35,549 nt of DNA from assembly GCA_029979005.1 (NCBI GenBank), contig JAPOIJ010000034.1, positions 1 to 35,549 on the forward strand, read 5' to 3'. The position numbers and the translations under genes were made by a program. Below the pieces are notes generated by a model. That model made no database searches, had not been told where the DNA came from, and saw only the letters and a list, made by a program, of their open reading frames with translations. Every line of letters begins with the position of its first letter. The first letter of the stretch is position 1. Origin of the DNA: Planctomycetota bacterium. GTDB lineage: Bacteria; Planctomycetota; Planctomycetia; Pirellulales; Pirellulaceae. Shown here piece by piece: positions 1 to 8,538 of this stretch.

Positions 1-129
1 ATCATTGATTTTCAATTTCTGGCGGATGAGGGAGTAATCGAAGACAGTCATTTAGACCTTTTTCAGTACACCAACAGCCCGCAGGAAACATGGGATGTGA
101 TCAAAGATTTCCATGGATTTGAGGCATAA
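1..129 (+). CDS. C-terminal fragment, probable LOG-family (TIGR00730) protein
   Basis: The frame is open from the left edge to a TAA at 127-129 and encodes 42 residues. The pattern GVIEDSHLDLFQYTNSPQETW resembles the end of Rossmann-fold LOG-family proteins (cytokinin-riboside 5'-monophosphate phosphoribohydrolase, formerly 'lysine decarboxylase-like'). Those proteins usually close with a stretch like 'EGxISPEDLDLFxxTDDPEEAW'. The catalytic PGGxGTxxE motif would lie left of the window and is not seen. The family call rests on the tail only. The next gene starts about 150 bp later on the same strand. Confidence 0.5.
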   Translation: MIDFQFLADEGVIEDSHLDLFQYTNSPQETWDVIKDFHGFEA

Positions 130-278
130 TGTTCCGTTTTGCTATATGATCGCTACGAGGCATGGTGGTTTGAATGGTTGGAAATACATCCGTCTGTTCT
201 ACGAAATTAACTGCAACAGAAAACGTAACCTAGACTTCAGAATTTGTGAGGCTGTTTTCTCTGTGCCTTGAGGTCGTA

Positions 279-779
279 ATGAATTGTGTATCGTGCGGCG
301 GTGTTTTGGAAAAGGTTTATGGGCAATCGCATCATTGGTGTCGCGGTTGTAATCTGTTTGAATTTCCCACGGCGTTAGATGAAGGACTGATTCCGATTAC
401 TTCCGGTGGTGAGAGTACTAGTTTCCGATGCCCTAAGTGTGAAGTTGCCTTGGAAGTTGGCTCTATTACCGAGTCGGTTCAGGTCTGTTTTTGCAATAAC
501 TGCCGAGGGTTTGTGACATCGTCGCAATCTCTCGGGCAGGTGATCACGCAAATGCGATCCGAGTACCAAGGTTTAGACGACCAACCGCATCCACTGGATT
601 CTCAAGAGTTGGAAATCTACGACGCTTGCCCTGCCTGTCGGGTGGTAAAGGATTCACACCCCTACTACGGCCCCGGCAACCTCGTCTTGAACACTTGTAA
701 TCCGTGTCAACTGGCATGGCTTGAACATGGTGAACTGGCGAAGATTATTCGAGCTCCCGGACCGAGGGGAGAACTTTGA
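279..779 (+). CDS. Small protein with three zinc-ribbon-like modules
   Basis: The 166-residue protein carries three pairs of CxxC knuckles: C3/C6 with C21/C24, C51/C54 with C72/C75, and C117/C120 with C140/C143. Each pair can form one zinc ribbon of the TFIIB type (zf-TFIIB class). There is no signal peptide or membrane segment, so it is probably cytoplasmic. I chose the ATG at 279 because GAGG lies 5 bases upstream and the first CxxC follows at once. A GTG at 246 would add 11 hydrophobic residues without an obvious ribosome site. The specific role (nucleic-acid or protein binding) is not known. It converges on the next gene with a 24-bp gap. Confidence 0.75.
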   Translation: MNCVSCGGVLEKVYGQSHHWCRGCNLFEFPTALDEGLIPITSGGESTSFRCPKCEVALEVGSITESVQVCFCNNCRGFVTSSQSLGQVITQMRSEYQGLDDQPHPLDSQELEIYDACPACRVVKDSHPYYGPGNLVLNTCNPCQLAWLEHGELAKIIRAPGPRGEL

Positions 780-803
780 TTTTCGCATGGCTTTGATCTC
801 CGC

Positions 804-1862
804 TCATTCCGCTTGAGCGGTTGGAGCTTTGGTAAATAATCGCAGCATTGTGAAAGCGAAAATTGTGAATGGAAATGCTGCTCCAATAAGCATCCCATTG
901 GTAAAAGAATCACTGCGTTTGCCTTCAGCAGCTTGCAATTGAATGACATTGGCAAGTTTTTCTTCTTCCGTCCCGAAGGGAAGATTGTAACTTTCGAGAC
1001 GTTGGTACTCGCCATTTGAAAACGTAATCTGGGTGAAAATGAGAGTTACCATCAGTAATAAGATCGTGATCGCGCAGATTCCAGCCAGTCCGTCGATTCT
1101 TTTTAATAACGGCGCTTTAACAAGGAGTTGAATGAATGTATTAAGAAATTGACCGATCCCCAGAATGATTAAAGCTAATGCCAGCAACCAGAGCGTCCAA
1201 CCGAGAAATAGGAATACAGCATTAAACGTTGTACTCACTTCCGCTTCTCCAAAGCTAACGTGAAATACGTTCTGAAGTGAATTCGATAGGCTGCGAATGA
1301 AGGGCCAGTCGATGAGTGCAAATTTAGACGTTGCGATCAATGTTCCGAACCAGATAGCCAGCGTGGCAGAAATAAGGCCCGCAATCACTCCGATAGGAGA
1401 TGATGTTTCCGATGTGGATTTCAAAGCCGTAGATTCTGTTTTGTCCGTAACCGATGTTTCCTGCGGTCGAGGTATTCTCAACGGAGTGGAGTCACCGGCG
1501 CCGGCTAGAATATCATCTAAGTCACCATAGGTATCTTGGAAAAGCGGTTTTTCTGTTCCGGGAGAAGATACTGAAACTGTAATGGGAATTTCAATTGCCC
1601 GGGCGCGTCGTTTCTTCCTTCTTTTTTGTTTTTTTCCCACCGAGAGAGAGCGTTCTGGCGAGACGGTAGGTAAGCTCTGATCGGTCGATTGGGAAGTATC
1701 TTGAGATTCGTTTGATGCTTCTGCGGATTCCGAAGCTGAGGATTTTTTTGCACCCAGTCGAACTAATTTGCCGCAACTGCAACGCGCCTTTTTACCCGCT
1801 AATTCGGGTTTTAGGTTGCGAAATACTTTACCGCATTCAGGACAGGATACAGTGAGCTTCAA
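804..1862 (-). CDS. Zinc-ribbon membrane protein of unknown function
   Basis: The 352-residue protein has three parts. Residues 1-35 form a zinc-ribbon-like head with C7/C10 and C28/C30. Residues about 36-150 are polar, Ser/Glu/Lys-rich and probably disordered, with a basic KKQKRRKKRR patch. The C-terminal half has about four hydrophobic membrane segments (roughly 157-180, 213-240, 258-280 and 322-345). Translation starts at TTG (complement of 1860-1862) behind a clear GGAG. Similar ribbon-plus-membrane architectures are common in planctomycetes, but I know of no assigned function. It lies 88 bp downstream of the nucleotidyltransferase gene on the same strand, so co-transcription is possible. 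Confidence 0.7.
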   Translation of the reverse strand: MKLTVSCPECGKVFRNLKPELAGKKARCSCGKLVRLGAKKSSASESAEASNESQDTSQSTDQSLPTVSPERSLSVGKKQKRRKKRRARAIEIPITVSVSSPGTEKPLFQDTYGDLDDILAGAGDSTPLRIPRPQETSVTDKTESTALKSTSETSSPIGVIAGLISATLAIWFGTLIATSKFALIDWPFIRSLSNSLQNVFHVSFGEAEVSTTFNAVFLFLGWTLWLLALALIILGIGQFLNTFIQLLVKAPLLKRIDGLAGICAITILLLMVTLIFTQITFSNGEYQRLESYNLPFGTEEEKLANVIQLQAAEGKRSDSFTNGMLIGAAFPFTIFAFTMLRLFTKAPTAQAE

Positions 1863-1950
1863 ACGTAACTCCGATTAATGAATGGCAAAACTCTGTCGCT
1901 CGGCAAATATTATACGCCCGATTATCTTGAAGGCCATTGCTGGAAATCAA

Positions 1951-3165
1951 TTAGCCAACCATTTGTCGTGCCCTTTCCACCGCCTGTTCCGTCGTTGAAA
2001 TCTCGCCGTCGAGCTGAGCAGTGCGTACATCTGAGAGGATTAGGCTAAACTTGGGGCTTGGCGTAATCCCTAATTTGATTAATGCACCTCCATCGAGCAG
2101 TGGTGGTGGATCAAGCTTATCGGGTTCCCAGGCAAGCCGATCACGACAAAAATCAACCCCGCTAGGTGGAGTTTCAGTTTGGCAGGCGGCCATCGCCAGC
2201 CCCGATGGAGCTTGCTTCTGGATTAAAAGCGGTTGGATGACAGACCAGGGTTGCTGTTCTGCATCAACTAGTGTTTTCCAGTTTTGATGGATCCAACGAA
2301 CGGTTTTGATTTCATAGTTAGAAAGTTTCCAGCCGTCGGATACTGAATCAAAAGCTGAATCAGTAAAAATTGGTTCCATCAAAATAGCAAGCGCCGATTC
2401 AAATCCACCCTCGAGTCGCCGCAATTGAGAAAGTAGTGTATCCCAGTTTTCTTTGTTCGAAAAAAGCGTGTCAGCATTGGGAATAACTTTTTCCAACAAT
2501 TTAGTTTCACGCAACAATGAAACCGCGGTTGCTCGATTCGGGTGGGTTAGCATTCTGCGCATTTCCGTACCGATTCGTTCTCCGCTAACGACAGTGAGCT
2601 CCGTTGCTGCATCTTGAATCGCACGCATCGTTTCCGGTTCAATTGCAAATTCAAAGGTTGCTGCAAATCGAACCGCCCGCAGCATCCGCAACTTATCTTC
2701 TTGAATGCGATCTTCAGGGACCCCAATCGCCCGAATTAACCGCTTGCCGAGGTCCTCTTGGCCATTAACGTAATCGATGAGTTTGCCCGTAGTGGGATCA
2801 AGAAACATCCCATTGATTGTGAAGTCGCGGCGCAACGCATCTTCTTTGGCATCTGTGAATTCAATGTTGTCGGGGCGTCGACCATCCGAGTAGCCACCAT
2901 CTTTTCTGAAAGTTGCCACCTCGACCTGCCCTGCGGGCTTGGGGCCGAGCACCGTAATTACTCCGAAGGCTGCCCCGATGGCCAGCGTTTTATTTTTTCC
3001 AAACGTCTCTCGAATTTGGTACGGGGTAGCATCGGTCGCAACGTCATAATCTTGTGGCTCAATCCCGAGGATTTGATCGCGTACACATCCCCCCGCCCAG
3101 AACGCATCGAACCCGGCGTTTTGAAGTTTTTCAACGACTTCAACTGAAAATGAGCGTGGTGTCAT
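1951..3165 (-). CDS. cca: CCA-adding enzyme / poly(A) polymerase-like tRNA nucleotidyltransferase
   Basis: The 404-residue class II nucleotidyltransferase probably adds or repairs the 3' CCA of tRNAs, or adds A tails. The Gly-rich motif GGCVRD is at 25-30 and the metal-binding D39-Y40-D41 follows at once. The RRDFTINGM motif is at 112-120 and the nucleotide-reading helix with EDKLRMLRAVRF at 156-167. The C-terminal half is the helical tRNA-binding part, and I see no HD phosphohydrolase motif. Length fits the bacterial CCA/PcnB family. Sequence alone does not separate CCA-adding, A-adding or poly(A) activity, so the symbol is provisional. No strong Shine-Dalgarno site precedes the ATG. Confidence 0.9.
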   Translation of the reverse strand: MTPRSFSVEVVEKLQNAGFDAFWAGGCVRDQILGIEPQDYDVATDATPYQIRETFGKNKTLAIGAAFGVITVLGPKPAGQVEVATFRKDGGYSDGRRPDNIEFTDAKEDALRRDFTINGMFLDPTTGKLIDYVNGQEDLGKRLIRAIGVPEDRIQEDKLRMLRAVRFAATFEFAIEPETMRAIQDAATELTVVSGERIGTEMRRMLTHPNRATAVSLLRETKLLEKVIPNADTLFSNKENWDTLLSQLRRLEGGFESALAILMEPIFTDSAFDSVSDGWKLSNYEIKTVRWIHQNWKTLVDAEQQPWSVIQPLLIQKQAPSGLAMAACQTETPPSGVDFCRDRLAWEPDKLDPPPLLDGGALIKLGITPSPKFSLILSDVRTAQLDGEISTTEQAVERARQMVG

Positions 3166-3284
3166 TGGTAAGTCAGCGACAAAGAGAGTAGTTGTATTGC
3201 ATTAAAGGACCGGCTGGCAGTGGGTAACCAGATTCTTCAATATATCGTTTTTGCCATGAATGTTCATCAGACCCAAACGATTGA

Positions 3285-4706
3285 TCAGGCAAATAGATCT
3301 TGAACCGGTTGACCTTTGCCGTCTTCTGTAACGTAAAACGGACGCTGCTCGACGTCGAGAGCCGTGTCCGGGGCAATTCCCATGGCTCGAAAAATCGTTG
3401 CGTGTAGATCGCTAATGCTGACGGGATTTTCGATGGCTAAACAAGGCCGTTGGTCGGCAGTTTTTCCGTAGAGTTTTCCTTTTCCAATTCCACCGCCGAA
3501 CATTAAGACGCTGCTCCCACCGGTAAAGTGTCGGTGGAGCCCATATTGTTTCATTTCAGTCAGAATGTCTGCTTTGGCTCTTGATTGATCGCGGGCGGTA
3601 CTTCCAGGCACACCTTCGATCATCATGTCCCGGCTAAACTCGCTCGCGAGGACGACCAAGGTTCGATCGAGTAGTCCTCGTTCTTCAAGATCGAGAATTA
3701 ACTGAGCGACAGGTTGGTCGATATCTTTTTTCATTTTGGCGACTGTTGTATGTCCATTCTCATGAGTATCCCAAGATACAAAGGGTACGTACTCGGTTGT
3801 GACTTCGATAAATCTAGCACCAGCTTCTGTGAGTCGGCGAGCTAACAAACACCCTTGTCCGAATCGCGAAGTGTTGTAGATGTCGTAGGAATCTTTGGGC
3901 TCGAGTGTGAGGTCAAATGCGGTTCTTTCGGGTGAGCTTAATAGACGGTAGGCATTCTCCATTGACCTTACCATTGATTCTTTTTGATAATCAGAAACCA
4001 GATCTTTGTGTGTTTGATTGACCAGTTCCCGATATTTTTGATGTCGCTTTTTAAATCTTGTTGGCGTCATTCCTTTGGGGGGACGTACCGACTCGATCGC
4101 TTGATCAGGATACGGTAGGACAAACGGGCCGAATTCGGTTCCTAAAAATCCAGCCGTGTGAAATGCTTTCAATTCTTCCTTTTCACCCACCCCCTCGAGA
4201 CGTTGGCCGATATCAATAAAAGCGGGGATGGCAGGATTGCGAGGCCCGAGAAGTTTGGCCATCCATGCGCCAATGTGCGGAGCCGCTACAGTTTGAGGCG
4301 GGACGTATCCTGTGTGCCAATGATACTGGTGACGAGAATGTAGGATGTTACCAAGGTCGGCTTGGATGTGAGAGCGAATCAAGGTGCCACGATCAAGAAC
4401 CTGAGCGATGTTTTCTAATCCCTGAGTCAACTTGATTTCGTCAACAACCGTATCGATTGCTGGAAAGGTTGAGATAATATCTTTGGCGGCAAGGCCTTTT
4501 CTAAAGGGCTCATAATGTTTTGGGTCGAAAGTGTCAGGGGCTGCCATGCCGCCACCCATCCAAAGCAAAATGCATGTGTCTGCGGTTGCCGCAGGTGAAC
4601 TGACCGTTGCAGATGCCAGCCGCGGGGCGCCGCAGGCGAGGGCTGCCATCGTTGCGGCACTTGTTTTTTTGAGAAATTCTCTACGTGTTTCGTTTGAGCT
4701 GGACAT
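3285..4706 (-). CDS. DUF1501 family protein, Tat-exported
   Basis: The 473-residue protein starts with a twin-arginine signal (TRREFLKK at about 7-14, then an Ala-rich segment ending near ASA), so it is exported folded. The body has DUF1501 features related to the alkaline phosphatase/sulfatase fold: WMGGGMAAPDTFDPK near the start, WDTHENGH in the middle, LVVLASEFSRD and a late FGGGIGKGKLYG. Planctomycetes carry many DUF1501 genes beside DUF1549/DUF1553 cytochromes, as here. The biochemical role is unproven. I start at the ATG at 4706; a TTG two codons upstream is the only other option nearby. It lies 73 bp downstream of the cytochrome gene and is probably in the same operon. Confidence 0.88.
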   Translation of the reverse strand: MSSSNETRREFLKKTSAATMAALACGAPRLASATVSSPAATADTCILLWMGGGMAAPDTFDPKHYEPFRKGLAAKDIISTFPAIDTVVDEIKLTQGLENIAQVLDRGTLIRSHIQADLGNILHSRHQYHWHTGYVPPQTVAAPHIGAWMAKLLGPRNPAIPAFIDIGQRLEGVGEKEELKAFHTAGFLGTEFGPFVLPYPDQAIESVRPPKGMTPTRFKKRHQKYRELVNQTHKDLVSDYQKESMVRSMENAYRLLSSPERTAFDLTLEPKDSYDIYNTSRFGQGCLLARRLTEAGARFIEVTTEYVPFVSWDTHENGHTTVAKMKKDIDQPVAQLILDLEERGLLDRTLVVLASEFSRDMMIEGVPGSTARDQSRAKADILTEMKQYGLHRHFTGGSSVLMFGGGIGKGKLYGKTADQRPCLAIENPVSISDLHATIFRAMGIAPDTALDVEQRPFYVTEDGKGQPVQDLFA

Positions 4707-4746
4707 TTTCAATACTATTACGGTGTGAGTCGGAATGGCCTGGTTT

Positions 4747-4788
4747 GGTGTGTAGTTAATGGTGTTTAGTTGATGGTGTTTAGTTGAT
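4747..4788. repeat. Three 14-bp tandem repeats at an operon junction
   Basis: Two perfect copies of GGTGTTTAGTTGAT lie at 4761-4774 and 4775-4788. A third copy with two differences (GGTGTGTAGTTAAT) is at 4747-4760. The right-hand copy contains the TAA stop of the DUF1549/DUF1553 gene (complement of 4780-4782). The rest fills most of the gap to the DUF1501 gene. Because 14 is not a multiple of 3, copy-number change would alter the spacer without extending the upstream protein. Confidence 0.9.
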
Positions 4789-7251
4789 TAACTGAAATTC
4801 GGGTAGCATCACAATTAACCAGAGGATGTCCTCAATTGCTTCGATTTTATTCTCTTGGTTGGAGAAGTTTAGTAGTTCAAGTTCTTTCGTGTTGGGGAGT
4901 CGGGAAAGCGATTGGCGATAGATCGCATTAATTAATTGTTGATCTGACCAGGAATTCTTCTTTTGAAGTTCGATCCATTTCTTAGCGCCGATGTTTAGCC
5001 AATTTGCCAGAATGTTGCCATTGCTAAGGTCCAGTGCTTGCAGAGTTGAAAGTGAATCTGGGCGAGTTGTTACCACCTGCTCTCGATTAGGACGTCCTAA
5101 TGAACGCATTAGGAGATTCGAGACGACTAAAGATGCACGAACTGGAGGCGTTGGCTCCGGCGATTGTTCGAGACGACTTTTGGCGGATCCAATACTGGAA
5201 CGCACAGCAGCATAGGTCTTCCAGCCTTGAGGGACTACATGTGCGGCCGCCCAATTTACGGATTTCCCGGATTGATCAGAACCATTGGCTGTAATCGGCT
5301 CGCTGGTGAATTCCCAATCTGAGTTAGAACGAATGATTTGCCAGTTTTCTTTTGGGGCGCTTCGAAACAAGATCTCCGCGAGCAATCCAGCTGGGTTGGG
5401 AGCGCTACCCTGGTTAACCGCTTTTATGATAATTGTGTTTTGGCCAATTTTTAGGTGATCACGGAGATTAGACGTGACTGGTTGCGTCCAGTCTTTTCCG
5501 TCAGAAACACGTGTTCCATTTACCCAAAGCGTGAATTCGTTATCACATGTCGCGATACAATAAGCGTCTGAAGCTGGTGATTCGAGTGAGAAGCGTTTTC
5601 GAAAGTAGACCGTCTCTTTGGCTGGTGATGACAAGGCCGGGGTGTTGCTCCAAATCCATTTAGCAACAGTTTTTTTCCCAACGGCGGGTGTGATCTTTGC
5701 ATCGATCTTATCGGGAGCGGAATCAGATAACCTCCACACAGAGTCGACGAATTGTTCTGCCGTCATTCTCTTTGTGGAGACTCCATGAAATAAGTATCGA
5801 TTGGCGTCGGTCGATTTTGTTGATTTCGCCTGCGATCGGTAGATTTTGGAAGTCGCAATTAGCTGGAGTGTGTGCTTCAAGTTGTAGTCGTTTTCAACGA
5901 GGTTGGCTGCCAGAAAATCGAGTAGTGGCTCCGACCAGGATTCGTTGGCCATGACATCGACTGGATGGACTAGTCCCCGCCCCGTCATGCGGTGCCACAA
6001 GCGATTGACGATCGTTCTCGCAAAGCGCCCATTCTCACGCGTTGTCATTAAACGAGATAGCTGTTCGAGTCGTTGTTCACGTGGAAGCGAATGGTCGATG
6101 TTACCCAGTTCCGGAAAAACGAATTTACTTGTCGCGGTTTGCCCGATTGGAATATCGCATCGATGGATTTTGAGTGGTTGTTGAGCGGTGATGGCAGCCA
6201 GGCCATAGGCATCTTCAAGTCGCCAGTCATCGATGAAACTATCATGACATGATGCGCACTTCATATTGATGCCCAGAAAAACTTGCGAGATATTTTGAGA
6301 GAATTGCAGGGGTTCGATTTGACTTGCATTTACCCTGCCTCTCCATTTTATTCCTTTGATGAATCCAGCCGAATCCGCGGTAGGATTGATTAGTTCACGG
6401 ACAAATTGATCGTAGGGTTTGTTTTCGAGAAGTGATTGATGCAGCCACTGCGTAATTTGTTTTCTGCCTCCGTCGATGTATCCTGTGCCTACATAGTCAT
6501 TTCGAAGCAAGTCATTCCAGAACGACATCCAGTGGTCAGCGTAATCTCGATCTTTCGAAAGAAGTGATTCGATCAATCTTGTTTGTTTGTTTTCACTTTG
6601 GTCTTTTTGGTAAGAAGTGACTTCTACGGGAGTTGGGAGCAACCCCAGAAGGTCAAGTTTTGCTCGGCGAAGGAACGCTTGATCGGAAAGAAGTCCGGGT
6701 GGTTGGATGTCTTCGGTTTGAAAATATTGATCGATGAAATAGTCGATTGGGTTGTCGTTCGCGGCGATTTTGTTGGGGAGATCGGTCGGGCGGAGGGAGA
6801 GCGGTCTTTTGAACTGTTGTTTTTTTAGCGTGATCTCAGAAGGCCAAGATAGCCCGGCATTGATCCATGTTGCTACTTTTTTAATTTCTGAAGCGCTTAG
6901 CGGCGAACCCTCGGGAGGCATTAATTCTTCAGGATCCTCAGAAGTTATTCTCGAAAATACCTCGCTTTTCAGATGGTTCCCAAGCGAGATGTTCCCCGAG
7001 TCGATGAGTTGCTCTCGTGTTTCAATTGACAACCCTCCTTTGTAGACCCCGTTGGAATGGCATGCTGCACATTTTTTTTTCAGGATTGGGAAAATGTCAT
7101 GTGAGAAATCTATCTTCTCTTGGGAATTTGCGGGACGGCTAACAAAGAGCGTTAGACAAGATACAAGAGCAAACAGTGAGACCAACATTCGATTACGGTT
7201 AAACTCGTTTCGAGAATTCGGCAAGCAGTTGAATCGTTGTTTAGGAGTCAT
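4780..7251 (-). CDS. Planctomycete cytochrome c with DUF1549 and DUF1553 domains
   Basis: The 823-residue secreted protein has a hydrophobic signal (about 22-43, ending PANSQ) after a 20-residue polar lead; the ATG for residue 22 is an alternative start. A heme c site CAACH is at 61-65 with MPPEG near 111 as a possible distal ligand region (PSCyt1-like). DUF1549 follows, with a second CxxCH at 332-336 (KCASCHDSFIDDW). DUF1553 begins near 400 (RTIVNRLWHRMTGRGLVHPVDV). Between about 528 and 680 there is an inserted beta-rich module (ETVYFRKRF, FTLWVNGTRV) that looks like a galactose-binding/sugar-binding jelly roll. Together with the DUF1501 protein it forms a standard planctomycete two-gene unit. 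A role in periplasmic electron transfer linked to glycan breakdown is inferred. Confidence 0.9.
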   Translation of the reverse strand: MTPKQRFNCLPNSRNEFNRNRMLVSLFALVSCLTLFVSRPANSQEKIDFSHDIFPILKKKCAACHSNGVYKGGLSIETREQLIDSGNISLGNHLKSEVFSRITSEDPEELMPPEGSPLSASEIKKVATWINAGLSWPSEITLKKQQFKRPLSLRPTDLPNKIAANDNPIDYFIDQYFQTEDIQPPGLLSDQAFLRRAKLDLLGLLPTPVEVTSYQKDQSENKQTRLIESLLSKDRDYADHWMSFWNDLLRNDYVGTGYIDGGRKQITQWLHQSLLENKPYDQFVRELINPTADSAGFIKGIKWRGRVNASQIEPLQFSQNISQVFLGINMKCASCHDSFIDDWRLEDAYGLAAITAQQPLKIHRCDIPIGQTATSKFVFPELGNIDHSLPREQRLEQLSRLMTTRENGRFARTIVNRLWHRMTGRGLVHPVDVMANESWSEPLLDFLAANLVENDYNLKHTLQLIATSKIYRSQAKSTKSTDANRYLFHGVSTKRMTAEQFVDSVWRLSDSAPDKIDAKITPAVGKKTVAKWIWSNTPALSSPAKETVYFRKRFSLESPASDAYCIATCDNEFTLWVNGTRVSDGKDWTQPVTSNLRDHLKIGQNTIIIKAVNQGSAPNPAGLLAEILFRSAPKENWQIIRSNSDWEFTSEPITANGSDQSGKSVNWAAAHVVPQGWKTYAAVRSSIGSAKSRLEQSPEPTPPVRASLVVSNLLMRSLGRPNREQVVTTRPDSLSTLQALDLSNGNILANWLNIGAKKWIELQKKNSWSDQQLINAIYRQSLSRLPNTKELELLNFSNQENKIEAIEDILWLIVMLPEFQLIN

Positions 7252-7337
7252 TGCGTCTTGTCAGTAGCGATTGATTTAGAATAATAGAGGGCTCATGTTT
7301 TAAGTTATCATAATTTGTTTGAAATACATAAGGTTTA

Positions 7338-7691
7338 ATGGAATCCCCCACTGAACAAAACGACTTGCCGTTCGAAATTGACGTCCAAGGCGTTCACGAA
7401 TTATTGAATAGTAAGGCGGATTTTTTGCTGCTCGATTGCCGGGAACCGCAAGAGTTTGAACATTGTCGAATCGATGGATCGATGTTGATCCCAATGAATG
7501 AAACCCCCCAGCGTTTAGATGAGTTAGAGCCTTATCGCGACAAGCGAATTGTAGTGCATTGTCATCACGGTGGACGAAGTCACAACGTTGGACAATGGTT
7601 AATTGGTCAGGGGTTTCAACGAGTGCAAAACATGGCTGGGGGAATCGATGCCTGGAGTCTTGCGATCGATCCGGAAATTCCTCGTTACTAA
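7338..7691 (+). CDS. Single-domain rhodanese (sulfurtransferase)
   Basis: The 117-residue protein is one rhodanese domain. The CH2A-like LLLDCREPQEFEHCRIDGS is near 30-48, and the active-site loop CHHGGRS (75-81) carries the catalytic Cys75 that takes up sulfane sulfur as a persulfide. The C-terminal MAGGIDAWS (99-107) is also typical. There is no signal peptide, so it should act in the cytoplasm. The sulfur acceptor cannot be told from the sequence. AAGG precedes the ATG by 4 bases. It is divergent from the DUF1549 gene and 75 bp upstream of a hydrolase gene. Confidence 0.93.
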   Translation: MESPTEQNDLPFEIDVQGVHELLNSKADFLLLDCREPQEFEHCRIDGSMLIPMNETPQRLDELEPYRDKRIVVHCHHGGRSHNVGQWLIGQGFQRVQNMAGGIDAWSLAIDPEIPRY

Positions 7692-7766
7692 GAGATGCTG
7701 CCGCTAGAATGGGTTTTTCGCGGCCAGAAAAATATTGATCAAAGTCACCTTCCCATCGGATGAATC

Positions 7767-8522
7767 ATGAAATTAAGTAGACGTGTTAGTTTTACCGTAC
7801 TGATGACCTGTTTAATTGCGGGAAGCCCTGTTTTTGCCCAGAGTTCGGAAGATCAGCCCGGTCAGCAAGTAGAGGCTGTGTTTGAATCAAGCGATGGCGC
7901 TAAAGTTCCTTATTTAATCTACCTGCCTAAAAATTACGCGGCCGACAGTGATCAGGAGTTTGCCCTTCTTTATTTTTTACATGGTCGTGGCGAGAGTAAC
8001 GGCCCGCTGAGCTTAGTTGCCAAATGGGGGCCGCCCAAATTTGCGGCGCGCGGGGATGATTTGCCTTACGTTATCGTATCGCCGCAATGTCCGAGATCAG
8101 ACCGTTGGTCTTCCGGTACCCAGCAAAAGCGGTTGACTGAGTTGTTGGATTCCATTGTGAGTCGGTACCGAATCAAGGAGTCGAGTATCTTTTTGACAGG
8201 TTTGAGTATGGGTGGATATGGAACCTGGACTATGGCTACGAATTCGCCCGATCGATTTGCAGCGGTTGCTCCCATTTGTGGTGGCGGCGATCCAGCGAAG
8301 GCCGCTAATTTAGTAGACGTGCCGATTTGGGTTTTTCATGGAGATCAGGATAAACCTGTGCCATTTGAAAAATCTGTAAAGATGGTTGAAGCAATCAAAA
8401 AAGCCGGGGGCACCAAGATTCGATTTACCACGATGGAAAATGTTGGCCACAATTGTTGGTCTGCTGCCTATGCTACTCCGGAGCTTTATCAGTGGATGAA
8501 TGCTCAGGTAAAAGATAAATAA
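7767..8522 (+). CDS. Secreted alpha/beta hydrolase, phospholipase/carboxylesterase or PHB-depolymerase type
   Basis: The 251-residue protein has a Sec signal peptide (1-25, ending VFAQ). The alpha/beta-hydrolase core shows LLYFLHGRGE (oxyanion region, about 68-76), the nucleophile elbow GLSMGG with Ser147, HGDQDKPV with Asp195, and GHNCW with His228. This triad order matches the LpqC/prolyl-oligopeptidase-like esterases that planctomycetes use outside the cytoplasm. Likely substrates are acyl or feruloyl esters on polysaccharides, or short polyesters; the sequence does not decide. The stop is 16 bp from the convergent FGE-like gene. Confidence 0.85.
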   Translation: MKLSRRVSFTVLMTCLIAGSPVFAQSSEDQPGQQVEAVFESSDGAKVPYLIYLPKNYAADSDQEFALLYFLHGRGESNGPLSLVAKWGPPKFAARGDDLPYVIVSPQCPRSDRWSSGTQQKRLTELLDSIVSRYRIKESSIFLTGLSMGGYGTWTMATNSPDRFAAVAPICGGGDPAKAANLVDVPIWVFHGDQDKPVPFEKSVKMVEAIKKAGGTKIRFTTMENVGHNCWSAAYATPELYQWMNAQVKDK

Positions 8523-8538
8523 GGCAGGCGCCGTCGGT

